Source of the DNA: Elusimicrobiota bacterium
GTDB lineage: Bacteria > Elusimicrobiota > Elusimicrobia > UBA1565
Direction of reading: 5' to 3'
Length of the DNA: 64,000 bases
Assembly (NCBI GenBank): GCA_041660925.1
Contig: JBAZVI010000008.1
Location: 160,642 to 224,641 of the forward strand
Positions 21,339-28,534 of the stretch are shown here, piece after piece; the first letter of the stretch is position 1, and each line of letters starts with the position of its first letter. Below the pieces are notes generated by a model, which was not told where the DNA came from, searched no databases, and saw nothing but the letters and a program-made list of their open reading frames with translations. Both the position numbers and the translations under genes were made by a program.

Positions 21339-22711
21339 GGTCTCTCATGAAGAAGCTCCCCCTCCTCCTCGCGCTCTGCGCTGCGCTCGGCGCCCCGGGG
21401 GCCTCCGCGGCCCCGGCGAACACCCCTTCCGACGAGATCGGCGCCAAGGTCCAGCTCGAGGGCTCCATCGAGAAGCGCCTGGAGGCCGTGCTGCGCAAGG
21501 CCTTCAACCGCGAGGACATCATCGTCATCGCCAACGTCGACATGGTCTCCGAGACGGAGAAGGACGAGGCCTCCGACGAGGAGATCATGCCCGGCGTCCC
21601 CCCCAAGGTGACCCCGGCGACCCCCGGCCCGCTCGGTGTGACCCTCACGAAGGTGCGCCGCGTGCTCGCGACGGTGCTCGTCGACGAGTCGGCCACCGCC
21701 GAGGACCTCGCGCTCATCCGCAAGACCGCCGAAGGCCTCCTCGGGATCGTCCCCGAGCGCGGCGACGCGCTGGCCGTCGAGAAGATCCGCTTCCGCAAGG
21801 CCCCGCCCATCTCGGCGGCCGACTTCCTCAAGCCCTCGGGCCTGCTCTCCCTGCTCTGGCTCCTCCTCGCCGCCGCGGGCCTCCTGGGCCTGCAGCGCGG
21901 CACCGTCGCGCTCGTCGCGGTCGGCCGCGAGTGGATCGCGAGCTCCCGCAGCGCGGCCGAGAAGAGCGAGCGCCGCCTCGACGCCGAGGCGCCGGAGGCC
22001 GCCGCCGCCGAGGCCGCCGCGGCGGCCGCCGCCGACATCGACGAGGAGGACCGCTCCGCCCTGCCTTTCGGCTTCATCTCGGAGAAGGACCTCCCGACCC
22101 TCATCCTGCTGCTCCAGAAGGCGAAGGCGCAGACCTGCGCGGTCGTCGTCCACTACCTGCCCGGAGCCCTCGCGGCCCAGGTCCTCGAGGCCCTCTCGCC
22201 GGAACGCCGCCGCGAGGTCGTCGCCCTCATGTGCCGCGTGACCCAGCTCGACCGCGAACAGGTCCGCGTCGTCGAGGAGTCCCTGCGAGCCCGCATCCAC
22301 TACCTCATGGGCGGCGAGCACAAGCTCGCCGAGCTCCTCGACCACGCTCCCGAAGCCCTGCGCGAGGAGATGCTCGGGACGCTGCGCGAGCGCGACCCCG
22401 AGCTCGGCGCGCGCCTCAAGCGCCGCATCGTCCTGCTCGAGGACCTCGGCGCTCTTGAGGAGGCCGACCTCAAGGCCCTCGTGCGCCGCATCCCCCTGCG
22501 CAGCCTCGCGATCGTCCTGCGCTCCGCCGAGGACCTCAAGGCCCGCATCCTGCCCAAGCTGCGCTCCGGCATCGGGGAGTGGCTGACCCAGGAGATCGAG
22601 CTCACGCAGGTCCCCCCCAAGGAGCTCGCGGAGGCGGAGCGCCGCCGCGTCCTCGTCGCCCTGCGCGCGCTCGTGCGCGAAGGCCGCGTGACCCTGCGCA
22701 GGGAGAGCTGA
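21335..22711 (+). CDS. FliF C-terminal region - FliG fusion (membrane-anchored rotor protein)
   Basis: A 458-residue protein. Residues 1-25 are a signal peptide (MKKLPLLLALCAALGAPGASA; ATG 21335 overlaps the previous stop, ATG 21347 is an alternative). Residues 35-155 resemble the FliF periplasmic C-terminal region: VRRVLATVLVDESATAEDL followed by GIVPERGDALAVEKIRF. A TM segment at 168-187 (LLSLLWLLLAAAGLLGLQRG) leads to an Ala/Glu-rich linker and a FliG middle/C-terminal region (250-455): PTLILLLQKAKAQTCAVVVH, YLMGGEHKLAELLDHAPE, IVLLEDLGALEEADLKALV and LAIVLRSAEDLKARILPKL. In flagella FliF forms the MS ring and FliG the torque-receiving ring as separate proteins; here one chain anchors FliG directly in the membrane. 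MotA and MotB genes follow immediately, so a rotor role is strongly suggested; no flagellar genes are nearby. Confidence 0.8.
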   Translation: MRSLMKKLPLLLALCAALGAPGASAAPANTPSDEIGAKVQLEGSIEKRLEAVLRKAFNREDIIVIANVDMVSETEKDEASDEEIMPGVPPKVTPATPGPLGVTLTKVRRVLATVLVDESATAEDLALIRKTAEGLLGIVPERGDALAVEKIRFRKAPPISAADFLKPSGLLSLLWLLLAAAGLLGLQRGTVALVAVGREWIASSRSAAEKSERRLDAEAPEAAAAEAAAAAAADIDEEDRSALPFGFISEKDLPTLILLLQKAKAQTCAVVVHYLPGALAAQVLEALSPERRREVVALMCRVTQLDREQVRVVEESLRARIHYLMGGEHKLAELLDHAPEALREEMLGTLRERDPELGARLKRRIVLLEDLGALEEADLKALVRRIPLRSLAIVLRSAEDLKARILPKLRSGIGEWLTQEIELTQVPPKELAEAERRRVLVALRALVREGRVTLRRES

Positions 22712-22712
22712 T

Positions 22713-23501
22713 ATGGACCTGATGTCGATCCTGGGCGCGCTCCTGGGCATCGGCGTCGTCCTCTACGTCCTCGCCATCGGGCAGATGGCCCACTTCCTCC
22801 TCAACCCCGAGGCCCTCATCCTCATCTTCGGCGGCACCGTGGGCTCGGTGATGATCAGCTACCCGTGGTCGGCGATCCGCTTCGTGCCCGCCGCGCTCAA
22901 GATGATGATCTTCCCCCCGCGCCGGCCGCCGGCCATGATGCTCATCCAGTCCTTCGTGCGCCTGGCCGAGCGCGCCCGCCGCGAGGGCCTCGACGCCCTC
23001 GGCAACGAGCTCCAGGGCCTCCCCCACCCCTTCATGGCCGACGGCCTCCAGATGATCATGGACGGGCTCGACGCCGAGACCCTGCGCGACCGCTGCGAGC
23101 GCGACATCCTCGTCACCCGCCACCGCCACCTGCAGACGAGCGGCATCTTCCGCTCGGCGGGGACCTACGCCCCCATCTTCGGACTCCTCGGCACCCTCAT
23201 CGGCGTCGTCCAGGTCCTGCGCAACATCACGAACCCCTCCGCCATGGGCGCCTCGATGGCCGTGGCCATGACCGCTTCCTTCTACGGGATCTTCTCCGCG
23301 AACTTCCTCTTCCTCCCCATCGCGAACAAGCTGGCCTTCTACTCCGAGGAGGAGATGCTCAATCGCGAGCTCATCGCCAAGGGTCTGCTCTCCCTCCAGC
23401 AGGGCGAGGCCCCCTGGCTCATCGCCAAGCGCCTGGAGGCCTACCTCGCCTTCAACCTGCGCCGCGGCGGCGCACGGCGCTATGCCAAGGTGCCCGCGTA
23501 G
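22713..23501 (+). CDS. motA: MotA-family stator protein
   Basis: A 262-residue protein, one base after the FliF-FliG stop. Four TM segments: ~5-30, ~33-52, ~148-170 and ~180-205. The MotA signature is complete: GTYAPIFGLLGTLIGVVQVL with the channel proline in the third TM, and MAVAMTASFYGIFSANFLFL-PIANKL in the fourth. The cytoplasmic loop carries ARREGLDALGNEL, the segment that in flagellar MotA contacts FliG with charged residues. These features favour a genuine MotA over TolQ/ExbB or GldL-type stators, which lack that loop signature. Together with MotB it should form an ion-conducting peptidoglycan-bound stator; coupling ion (H+ or Na+) not decided. Confidence 0.92.
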   Translation: MDLMSILGALLGIGVVLYVLAIGQMAHFLLNPEALILIFGGTVGSVMISYPWSAIRFVPAALKMMIFPPRRPPAMMLIQSFVRLAERARREGLDALGNELQGLPHPFMADGLQMIMDGLDAETLRDRCERDILVTRHRHLQTSGIFRSAGTYAPIFGLLGTLIGVVQVLRNITNPSAMGASMAVAMTASFYGIFSANFLFLPIANKLAFYSEEEMLNRELIAKGLLSLQQGEAPWLIAKRLEAYLAFNLRRGGARRYAKVPA

Positions 23502-23513
23502 GACGAGGGGAAG

Positions 23514-24200
23514 ATGATCCCCTTCCTCCATCGCGTGGCGCCGAGCACCCTCGAAGACAACCCGCTTTGGCTCGTCGTCCTCTGCGACATGATGACGAAC
23601 CTCATGCTCTTCTTCCTCGTGATGTTCGCGCTGACCCAGCAGGGGCCGCAGGCCCAGCGGGACCTGGTGAAGACTTTCGAGGCCGGCGCGCTCGTCGACC
23701 GGAAGCCCCGCGCCGAGGAGGCCGCCCTTCCGACCTTCCGCGAGAGCGACGCCGACCGGCTGCGCGGGGTCTTCACGCAGGGAGGGCTCGGGGAGGCCGC
23801 GGCCGTGGCCGAGACCGAGGAGGGCGTGCGCGTGCGCCTGAAGGAAGGTCTGCTCTTCGGCTTCGGCGAGGCCGACCTCGCCGCGAACGCGGGGACGACG
23901 CTCGAGCGGCTCGCCGCGGTCCTGCGCGAGATGCCGAACTCCGTCGTCGTCGAGGGACACACCGACGACCGCCCGGTCATCGGCGGGCGCTACCGCAGCA
24001 ACTGGGAGCTCTCCATCGCCCGCTCGCACGCGGTCCTCTCCGCGCTCGTCGCGGCGGGAGTGCACCCGAAGCGCCTCGTGACCTCCGGCTACGGCCCGCT
24101 GCACCCCATCGCCTCGAACGGCGACGACGCGGGACGCGCGAAGAACCGGCGCGTCGAGATCGTCATCCTGCGCCACCCCGAGGAGGAGCGCGGTGCTTAG
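23514..24200 (+). CDS. motB: MotB-family stator protein, copy 1
   Basis: A 228-residue protein with GAGGGGAAG just upstream of ATG 23514. A single TM at ~18-40 (PLWLVVLCDMMTNLMLFFLV) contains Asp25, corresponding to the proton-carrying Asp of MotB. The linker (45-115) is short. The C-terminal OmpA-like peptidoglycan-binding domain (~120-228) shows NSVVVEGHTDDRPVIGGRYR, SNWELSIARSHAVLSAL and AKNRRVEIVIL, all signature positions. It would anchor MotA to the cell wall. The adjacent second MotB differs in TM and linker, so two stator types or a heteromeric MotB dimer are possible. Confidence 0.93.
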   Translation: MIPFLHRVAPSTLEDNPLWLVVLCDMMTNLMLFFLVMFALTQQGPQAQRDLVKTFEAGALVDRKPRAEEAALPTFRESDADRLRGVFTQGGLGEAAAVAETEEGVRVRLKEGLLFGFGEADLAANAGTTLERLAAVLREMPNSVVVEGHTDDRPVIGGRYRSNWELSIARSHAVLSALVAAGVHPKRLVTSGYGPLHPIASNGDDAGRAKNRRVEIVILRHPEEERGA

Positions 24201-24864
24201 GGATCGACCCGAAACCCCGCAGGACGACCCCACGAAGCTGTGGATGATCCCTTATGCCGACCTCATGTCGAACCTCGTCATCCTGTTCCTCGCCCTCTTC
24301 GTCTTCTCCTACGCGACGCGCTCGCCGGAGTACGACCGGGCGCTCGCGCGCATCGAGAAGGAGATCGCCTCCCAGAAGCGCCTTACGGAGAAGGAGCGTC
24401 AGCTCCAGGAGATGGAGCTCGCCGTGCGTCTGAAGCGGGAGATGAGCCGCCTGCGCCTCGACGACTTCGGTCTCAAGGTGAGCAGCCGCCGCATCGAGCT
24501 CACCCTGCCCTCCCCCGTGCTCTTCCGCGAGGGCTCCGACCGGCTCGATCCCGCCGCCGAGGAGCTGCTCTCCTCGCTCGCCGGCCTCTTCTCGCAGCTC
24601 CCCAACCCGATCCTCGTCGAGGGACACACCGACGACGTCCCCGTGCTCGGAGGCCGCCTGCGCAGCAACTGGGAGCTCTCCGCCGCGCGCGCCTTCTCCG
24701 TCGTCGAGTTCCTCTCGAGCCGCGGCCTGCCGGCCGCCCGCTTCCACGCCCGCGGCTACGGCGAGTTCCGCCCCGTCGCCTCGAACGCGGACGCGCGCGG
24801 GCGGCGCATGAACCGCCGCATCGAGATCAGCGTCATCCGCGAGCTGAGCAAGGAGGGCGCGTGA
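24193..24864 (+). CDS. motB: MotB-family stator protein, copy 2
   Basis: A 223-residue protein starting at GTG 24193, 8 bp inside the first motB. TM at ~17-38 (LWMIPYADLMSNLVILFLAL) with Asp23 in the conserved PYADLMSN context. Residues 45-85 form a coiled coil (RALARIEKEIASQKRLTEKE) absent from copy 1. The OmpA-like domain (~95-220) has PILVEGHTDDVPVLGGRLR, SNWELSAARAFSVVEFL and RRMNRRIEISVI. Two tandem MotBs behind a single MotA are unusual; in Bacillus-type systems a second stator pair has its own MotA. Both keep the essential Asp and the wall-binding residues. Confidence 0.92.
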   Translation: MLRDRPETPQDDPTKLWMIPYADLMSNLVILFLALFVFSYATRSPEYDRALARIEKEIASQKRLTEKERQLQEMELAVRLKREMSRLRLDDFGLKVSSRRIELTLPSPVLFREGSDRLDPAAEELLSSLAGLFSQLPNPILVEGHTDDVPVLGGRLRSNWELSAARAFSVVEFLSSRGLPAARFHARGYGEFRPVASNADARGRRMNRRIEISVIRELSKEGA

Positions 24865-25844
24865 GGCTCCCCGCGGCCGCGCTCCTTCTGTTCCTCCTCG
24901 CGCCCGCCCTGCGGGCCGCGCCCCCCGCCGCCAAGGACGAGATCAGCGGCCCCCTGCGCGAGCGCTACGACGAGGCCTTCAAGCTCTTCACCGACGAGGA
25001 GTACGTCAAGGCCATCCAGAAATGGAGCGAGATCCTCCGCATCGCCCCCGAGCAGCGCACGGCCCAGACGATGATCGCCGAGGCCCGCCGCAAGCTCGAG
25101 CAGCAGGGCAAGGACCGGCTCGAGAAGCTCTACGCCCTCGTCGGCCGGGGCCTCTACGACGACGCCCTCCTCGACGTGCAGAACTTCATCGAGGAGGACT
25201 TCACCAACCCCGTCTACCGGACCCTCCAGCAGCGCCTGGAAGAGCTCGTGAAGGTCGCCCCGCGCGCGGGCGCCGGCAAGGCCTGGACGCTCGCCATGAA
25301 GGGCATCTCCGCCGCGCTGGCCCGGCGACCGGACCTGCGCCTGGCCCACAACGCCCTGCGCTACGCCTGCGAGCTCGCCCCCGAGGACCGCTCCATCGCC
25401 GCGCTCAAGGACCTCCTCCTCAACTGGAACCCCGAGCTCGTCGGCGCGGACCCCATCACCCCCGGCATGCGCTTCCTCGCCTTCAAGCGCTTCGTCGCGC
25501 TCAACTTCATCTACGACGGGAAGTACGACCTCGCCATCCAGGCCCTGGGCGACATCCTCCAGCTCGAGCCCGACGACCTGCTCTCGCTCAAGCGCCTCGG
25601 CTCCGCCTACTTCTCGCTCGGCCAGCGCCCCCAGGCGCGCGCGGCGTGGAAGCGGGCGCTGACGCTCTCCCCAGGCGACCCCAAGCTCGTGGAGTTCCTC
25701 CGCAAGCTCGATCTCCCCCCGCCCTCGGGCGCCGTGAAGGCCCCGGAGGACAAGGTCCTCATGGACGAATCCCCCGCCCCGGCCGACGCCGAGGAAGGGG
25801 ACGAAGAAGAGACCGACGAAGCCGACGAGCCCGCGCCCCAATAA
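24861..25844 (+). CDS. Secreted TPR protein, last gene of motor operon
   Basis: A 327-residue protein from GTG 24861 (overlaps previous stop, GTGA), preferred because it yields a signal peptide (LPAAALLLFLLAPALRAAPP); an in-frame extension upstream is a shadow of motB. Helical TPR/Sel1-like pairs fill residues 35-290: AFKLFTDEEYVKAIQKWSEI, LYALVGRGLYDDALLDVQNF and classic TPRs GKYDLAIQALGDILQLEPDD and LGSAYFSLGQRPQARAAWKR. The C-terminal ~40 residues are acidic (EEGDEEETDEADEPAPQ). It would sit in the periplasm, where MotB and the FliF part also are; periplasmic TPR partners are common in gliding and secretion motors (inference). Confidence 0.85.
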   Translation: MRLPAAALLLFLLAPALRAAPPAAKDEISGPLRERYDEAFKLFTDEEYVKAIQKWSEILRIAPEQRTAQTMIAEARRKLEQQGKDRLEKLYALVGRGLYDDALLDVQNFIEEDFTNPVYRTLQQRLEELVKVAPRAGAGKAWTLAMKGISAALARRPDLRLAHNALRYACELAPEDRSIAALKDLLLNWNPELVGADPITPGMRFLAFKRFVALNFIYDGKYDLAIQALGDILQLEPDDLLSLKRLGSAYFSLGQRPQARAAWKRALTLSPGDPKLVEFLRKLDLPPPSGAVKAPEDKVLMDESPAPADAEEGDEEETDEADEPAPQ

Positions 25845-25872
25845 GGATCACGCCCATTACAGTTCCCTATCT

Positions 25873-25893
25873 CCCCTTCCCTTCGGGAAGGGG
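25873..25893 (+). terminator. Hairpin after the motor operon
   Basis: CCCCTTCCC and GGGAAGGGG pair perfectly around TTC, 28 bases after the last stop of the motor operon. The T-run expected of an intrinsic terminator is missing; it also belongs to the pyrimidine-rich hairpin repeat family of this genome. Confidence 0.5.
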
Positions 25894-25943
25894 CAGGGGT
25901 AGGGGGCGCCTAGTCTTCCTGTTGCCTGTCACTCAACCGGTCT

Positions 25944-25963
25944 CCCTCCCTCTCGAGGGAGGG
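25944..25963. repeat. Pyrimidine/purine hairpin repeat
   Basis: CCCTCCCTC and a complementary GAGGGAGGG flank a minimal loop, followed by CTGGGGGAGGG. Related hairpins occur at 25873, 26541, 56127 and inside the 3' end of xerC (~12905-12950), so this is a dispersed palindromic repeat family. Confidence 0.55.
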
Positions 25964-25999
25964 CTGGGGGAGGGTAGAGTCGCCGCATCCTAGATCCTA

Positions 26000-26101
26000 G
26001 TGCCAGGCACTCACCTTATGGAACCAAACCCTTCCGGCGCCGCCACCTGAGAATCACGAAACCCCTACGCCAATAAGGTCAATAAGGTGAGTGCCTGGCA
26101 C
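26000..26101. repeat. REP-like inverted repeat pair built on GTGCC(A/T)GGCAC
   Basis: Positions 26000-26019 (starting GTGCCAGGCACTCACC) and 26082-26101 (ending GGTGAGTGCCTGGCAC) are perfect 20-bp inverted repeats, 62 bases apart. The GTGCCTGGCAC core is known from dispersed repeats in many bacteria, some linked to Y1 (IS200/REP-type) transposases. A short direct repeat (CAATAAGGT twice) lies at 26071-26089. The enclosed 62 bases show no gene. Confidence 0.7.
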
Positions 26102-26271
26102 CGGACTCCTGCCGTAGAGGAGAGGTTTCTGCTGCACGTCAGGAATTCGTTCAGGAAGCGTACGACAACGGCTTCGGCCCCGTGGAGATCGCTCGCTTCA
26201 TCACCCGCTCCTGCACCGACGCCTGCAAGATGCTCCGCAAGCCCCCACCCCGAGTTAGTTCAATTAGTTAA
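26101..26271 (+). pseudogene. Possible C-terminal remnant of a REP-associated (Y1-type) transposase
   Basis: Between two copies of the GTGCCTGGCAC repeat one frame reads ...RQEFVQEAYDNGFGPVEIARFIT... and stops at TAA 26269-26271, exactly at the edge of the next repeat copy. The segment looks like a helix-turn-helix tail such as ends REP-associated transposases, and its position between repeat copies fits. No catalytic HUH part remains. Identification rests on context and a short peptide, so it is tentative. Confidence 0.35.
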
Positions 26272-26283
26272 GTGCCTGGCACC
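26272..26283. repeat. Third copy of the GTGCCTGGCACC repeat
   Basis: The 12-mer GTGCCTGGCACC matches the core of the pair at 26000-26101, here preceded by AATTAGTTAA instead of ATAAGGTGA. Confidence 0.65.
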
Positions 26284-26540
26284 GTAAGTCCGTCCGCTGC
26301 GGCTCTGCGCCGTCTGCGTCTGAGAACGATCCGGCGATGTAGTTGTAACTCAACCCGGATGGAGTGTCAAGGTGCTCCCCATGGGTGGTTCCCGGACCCC
26401 ACCCGACCGGCCACGGCACCGTAGTGGGAGGGGCCGCCGGCCCCTCCCCTACCCTCTGGCGCCGTCGGGACGCTTGCGCGTCCCAGGACGGCTGTCACCC
26501 TCCACTAAGGTGCGGCGGGCCATGCCGCCGCCAACCAATA
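26284..26540. other. Non-coding spacer rich in hairpins
   Basis: No credible gene. Strong dyads: GGGAGGGGCC/GGCCCCTCCC at 26426-26448, GGGACGC/GCGTCCC near 26468-26485 and CGGCGG/CCGCCG near 26513-26530. It separates the convergent motor operon and porV operon and may act as a bidirectional termination zone. Confidence 0.5.
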
Positions 26541-26561
26541 CCCTCCCTCGAAGAGGGAGGG
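26541..26561 (-). terminator. Hairpin after the porV operon
   Basis: On the minus strand CCCTCCCTC-TTC-GAGGGAGGG follows 4 bases after the beta-barrel stop at 26566. There is only TATT after the stem, so it is a plausible but weak intrinsic terminator or mRNA 3'-end stabiliser. Confidence 0.5.
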
Positions 26562-26565
26562 GTGT

Positions 26566-28479
26566 TTAAAAAGAGAGGGAGTAGCGGAAGGAGGCGGTGG
26601 ACTCGCTGTAGCTGCGCGAGACGTCGGCCTTGTCTTTGTTGCGGTTGTAGCCGAGGCCGAAGGTGAGGCTGTTCTGCGGGCTCACGGTCCAGGTGAACTC
26701 CGAGTTCGAGGAGAGCAGCGTGGAGTCCGCCGCGAGGGTGGGCGAGGTGCTCTTGTTCGAGGTCATCGACCCCCAGATCTGGGCCGTCCAGCTCCGGCGC
26801 AGGGGGAAGGCGAGGCTCGGCGAGACGGAGAGCGAGGTCCGCTGAGAGCCGTCCACCTTGTCGCGCGAGAGGGTGCGGCTGGCGCCGAAGGTGGCGTTCC
26901 AGCGCGCCGGCAGGGCGAGGTTGCTCGAGAAGGAGAGCGTCTGGGTGTCGAGGTCGTGGGCGAGCTTGTTCTTGTCCTTGAACTGGCTCATCTGGGCGCC
27001 GAGCGAGACGCTGTGGGCCTTGATCGCCTGCGAGAGGTTCAGGCCGGCGGTGACGGTCTGGTTGTCGAGCGCGGTCGCGGGCTTGCCCTTCGCGGTGTTC
27101 ATCGTGCCCGTGAGACTCAGCCCCGTGCCCGTGGGGAACTGGAAGGCGTTGGTCAGTCCCACGAGGCGCTGGGTCGTCGTCACCTTCGCCGGGTCCCCGC
27201 CGAGGTTGTCCTGGTACTGGTTGCCGATGAGCGAGAGGGTGTAGCTGCGCAGGGGATAGAGCTCGAGCATGAAGTCGTAGGTCATGCGGTCGCCGACCAC
27301 CGCGGGCGCGCCGAAGGAGACGTACTTCGGCCCCGTGCGCTGGAGGTAGGTCTTGAGCTTGAAGACGGGGCGCGCCCAGCGGAACTCGGCGCGGTAGGCG
27401 GAGTCCTTGGCCCCCACCTTGCCGGCGTCGGCCTGATAGGAGGTCTGCTCGTAGTCGACCGTCAGCGAGAGCTTCGGGCGGGGCTCCCAGGCGAGGGTCA
27501 GGCCGTAGCCGCTGTTGCGCTGGGGGGTCAGCGTCGGCCCCCGGTAGTTCCCCGAGCGGGGGTCGTTGCTGAGCGAGCCCGTCTCATCCGCGCTGAGGAA
27601 GGCGTTGCCCGTGGCGGAGAGGGTCTCGAGGAACGAATAGCGCCCGGAGGCGGCGTACATCGTGCGCGCGAAGCGGCCGTTGGTCGTGCTGTCGCCCGGG
27701 ACGGAGCCCACGGTCTGACCGCCGGCGAGACTCCAGCTCCAGTCGCCGCGCCGCTGCTCGAGCATGCCGCCGCGCATGCCCAGCCCGGAGACCGAGAGCG
27801 GGCTCATGCTCGGGCTGATGTCGCCCGCGGAGACGGTCCCCCAGGGCGCGTAGTAGTTGAGCACGATGATGAAGGGGTCGAAGACCTTCCCCGGCTCGTG
27901 GAGCAGGTAGGCGTTGAGCAGATAGGAGGAGTCCTTGATCTTTCCGACCGTGTTCAGCGTCGTGGCGCCGGAGTGAGAGCTCCACTTGTTGCGGCTCGAG
28001 TTCTTGTAGGACAGCGTGAGGTTGCCCTCGATGCGGTAGTCCACGGCCTCCGGCGCCGGCGGGATGGGCTTCTCGACGATCTGGAAGGCCTTGTAGTCCG
28101 AGACGAGCAGCTGCTCCGTGCCCTTATAGAGGAAGATGCGGTAGAAGCGCCGACCGACCGCCGTCTCCGGGATGAAGAACGGCACCGAGACCGACGCCAC
28201 GGCCCCCGCCTGCACGGTCTCCTGGGGGGTGACCTGGCGGCTGCGCCCCGCGTACTTGTGGTCGAGGTCGTAGACCTCGGCCACCCAGTAGTAGGAGCCG
28301 GGGGGCCAGGCGTCGGTCCCGGTGTTGATGGCGAGGGCCTGGAAGAGCACCGTCTCGCCGGCCTGCGCCGGATCGGGCGCGGGCACGGTGAACTGGAGGT
28401 TCGCCCCGTCCATCGCACGGACGGGCGCGGCGAGCCCCAGGAGGAGCGCGAGTACGGCGAGAGCGCGTTGTCGTTTCAT
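26566..28479 (-). CDS. Outer-membrane beta-barrel protein
   Basis: A 637-residue protein with signal peptide (MKRQRALAVLALLLGLAAPVRA). Residues 25-150 are a beta-sandwich (FTVPAPDPAQAGETVLFQAL, SVPFFIPETAVGRRFYRIFL) resembling an Ig/CARDB-like periplasmic module. From ~155 to the end the sequence alternates hydrophobic and polar residues in strands with Gly/Asn/Asp turns (GNLTLSYKNSS, LSLTGTMNTAKGKPATALDN, SLSVSPSLAFPLRRSWTAQI) and ends SFRYSLSF, with the terminal Phe used by the BAM machinery. Last gene of the porV - giant - fecR operon, so it may be a surface partner or export pore for the giant protein (inference). Confidence 0.85.
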   Translation of the reverse strand: MKRQRALAVLALLLGLAAPVRAMDGANLQFTVPAPDPAQAGETVLFQALAINTGTDAWPPGSYYWVAEVYDLDHKYAGRSRQVTPQETVQAGAVASVSVPFFIPETAVGRRFYRIFLYKGTEQLLVSDYKAFQIVEKPIPPAPEAVDYRIEGNLTLSYKNSSRNKWSSHSGATTLNTVGKIKDSSYLLNAYLLHEPGKVFDPFIIVLNYYAPWGTVSAGDISPSMSPLSVSGLGMRGGMLEQRRGDWSWSLAGGQTVGSVPGDSTTNGRFARTMYAASGRYSFLETLSATGNAFLSADETGSLSNDPRSGNYRGPTLTPQRNSGYGLTLAWEPRPKLSLTVDYEQTSYQADAGKVGAKDSAYRAEFRWARPVFKLKTYLQRTGPKYVSFGAPAVVGDRMTYDFMLELYPLRSYTLSLIGNQYQDNLGGDPAKVTTTQRLVGLTNAFQFPTGTGLSLTGTMNTAKGKPATALDNQTVTAGLNLSQAIKAHSVSLGAQMSQFKDKNKLAHDLDTQTLSFSSNLALPARWNATFGASRTLSRDKVDGSQRTSLSVSPSLAFPLRRSWTAQIWGSMTSNKSTSPTLAADSTLLSSNSEFTWTVSPQNSLTFGLGYNRNKDKADVSRSYSESTASFRYSLSF

Positions 28480-28512
28480 GTTGTCAACCCATCGGCCCTA
28501 CACGAAGACGCG

Positions 28513-28529
28513 TCCGGGCGAAGCCCGGA
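28513..28529 (-). other. Intercistronic hairpin between fecR-like and barrel genes
   Basis: TCCGGGC-TTC-GCCCGGA pairs perfectly in the 55-base gap. No T-run; probably modulates mRNA stability or relative expression of the barrel gene. Confidence 0.4.
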
Positions 28530-28534
28530 AGCGC

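Noticed and set aside
22713..23501. TolQ/ExbB or GldL instead of MotA.
   Set aside because: The third and fourth TM signatures, the cytoplasmic loop and the following MotBs with OmpA-like domains fit MotA.
22602..24233. Minus-strand ORF of 543 codons opposite motA/motB.
   Set aside because: His/Gly/Glu/Ala-rich shadow of the well-supported motor genes.
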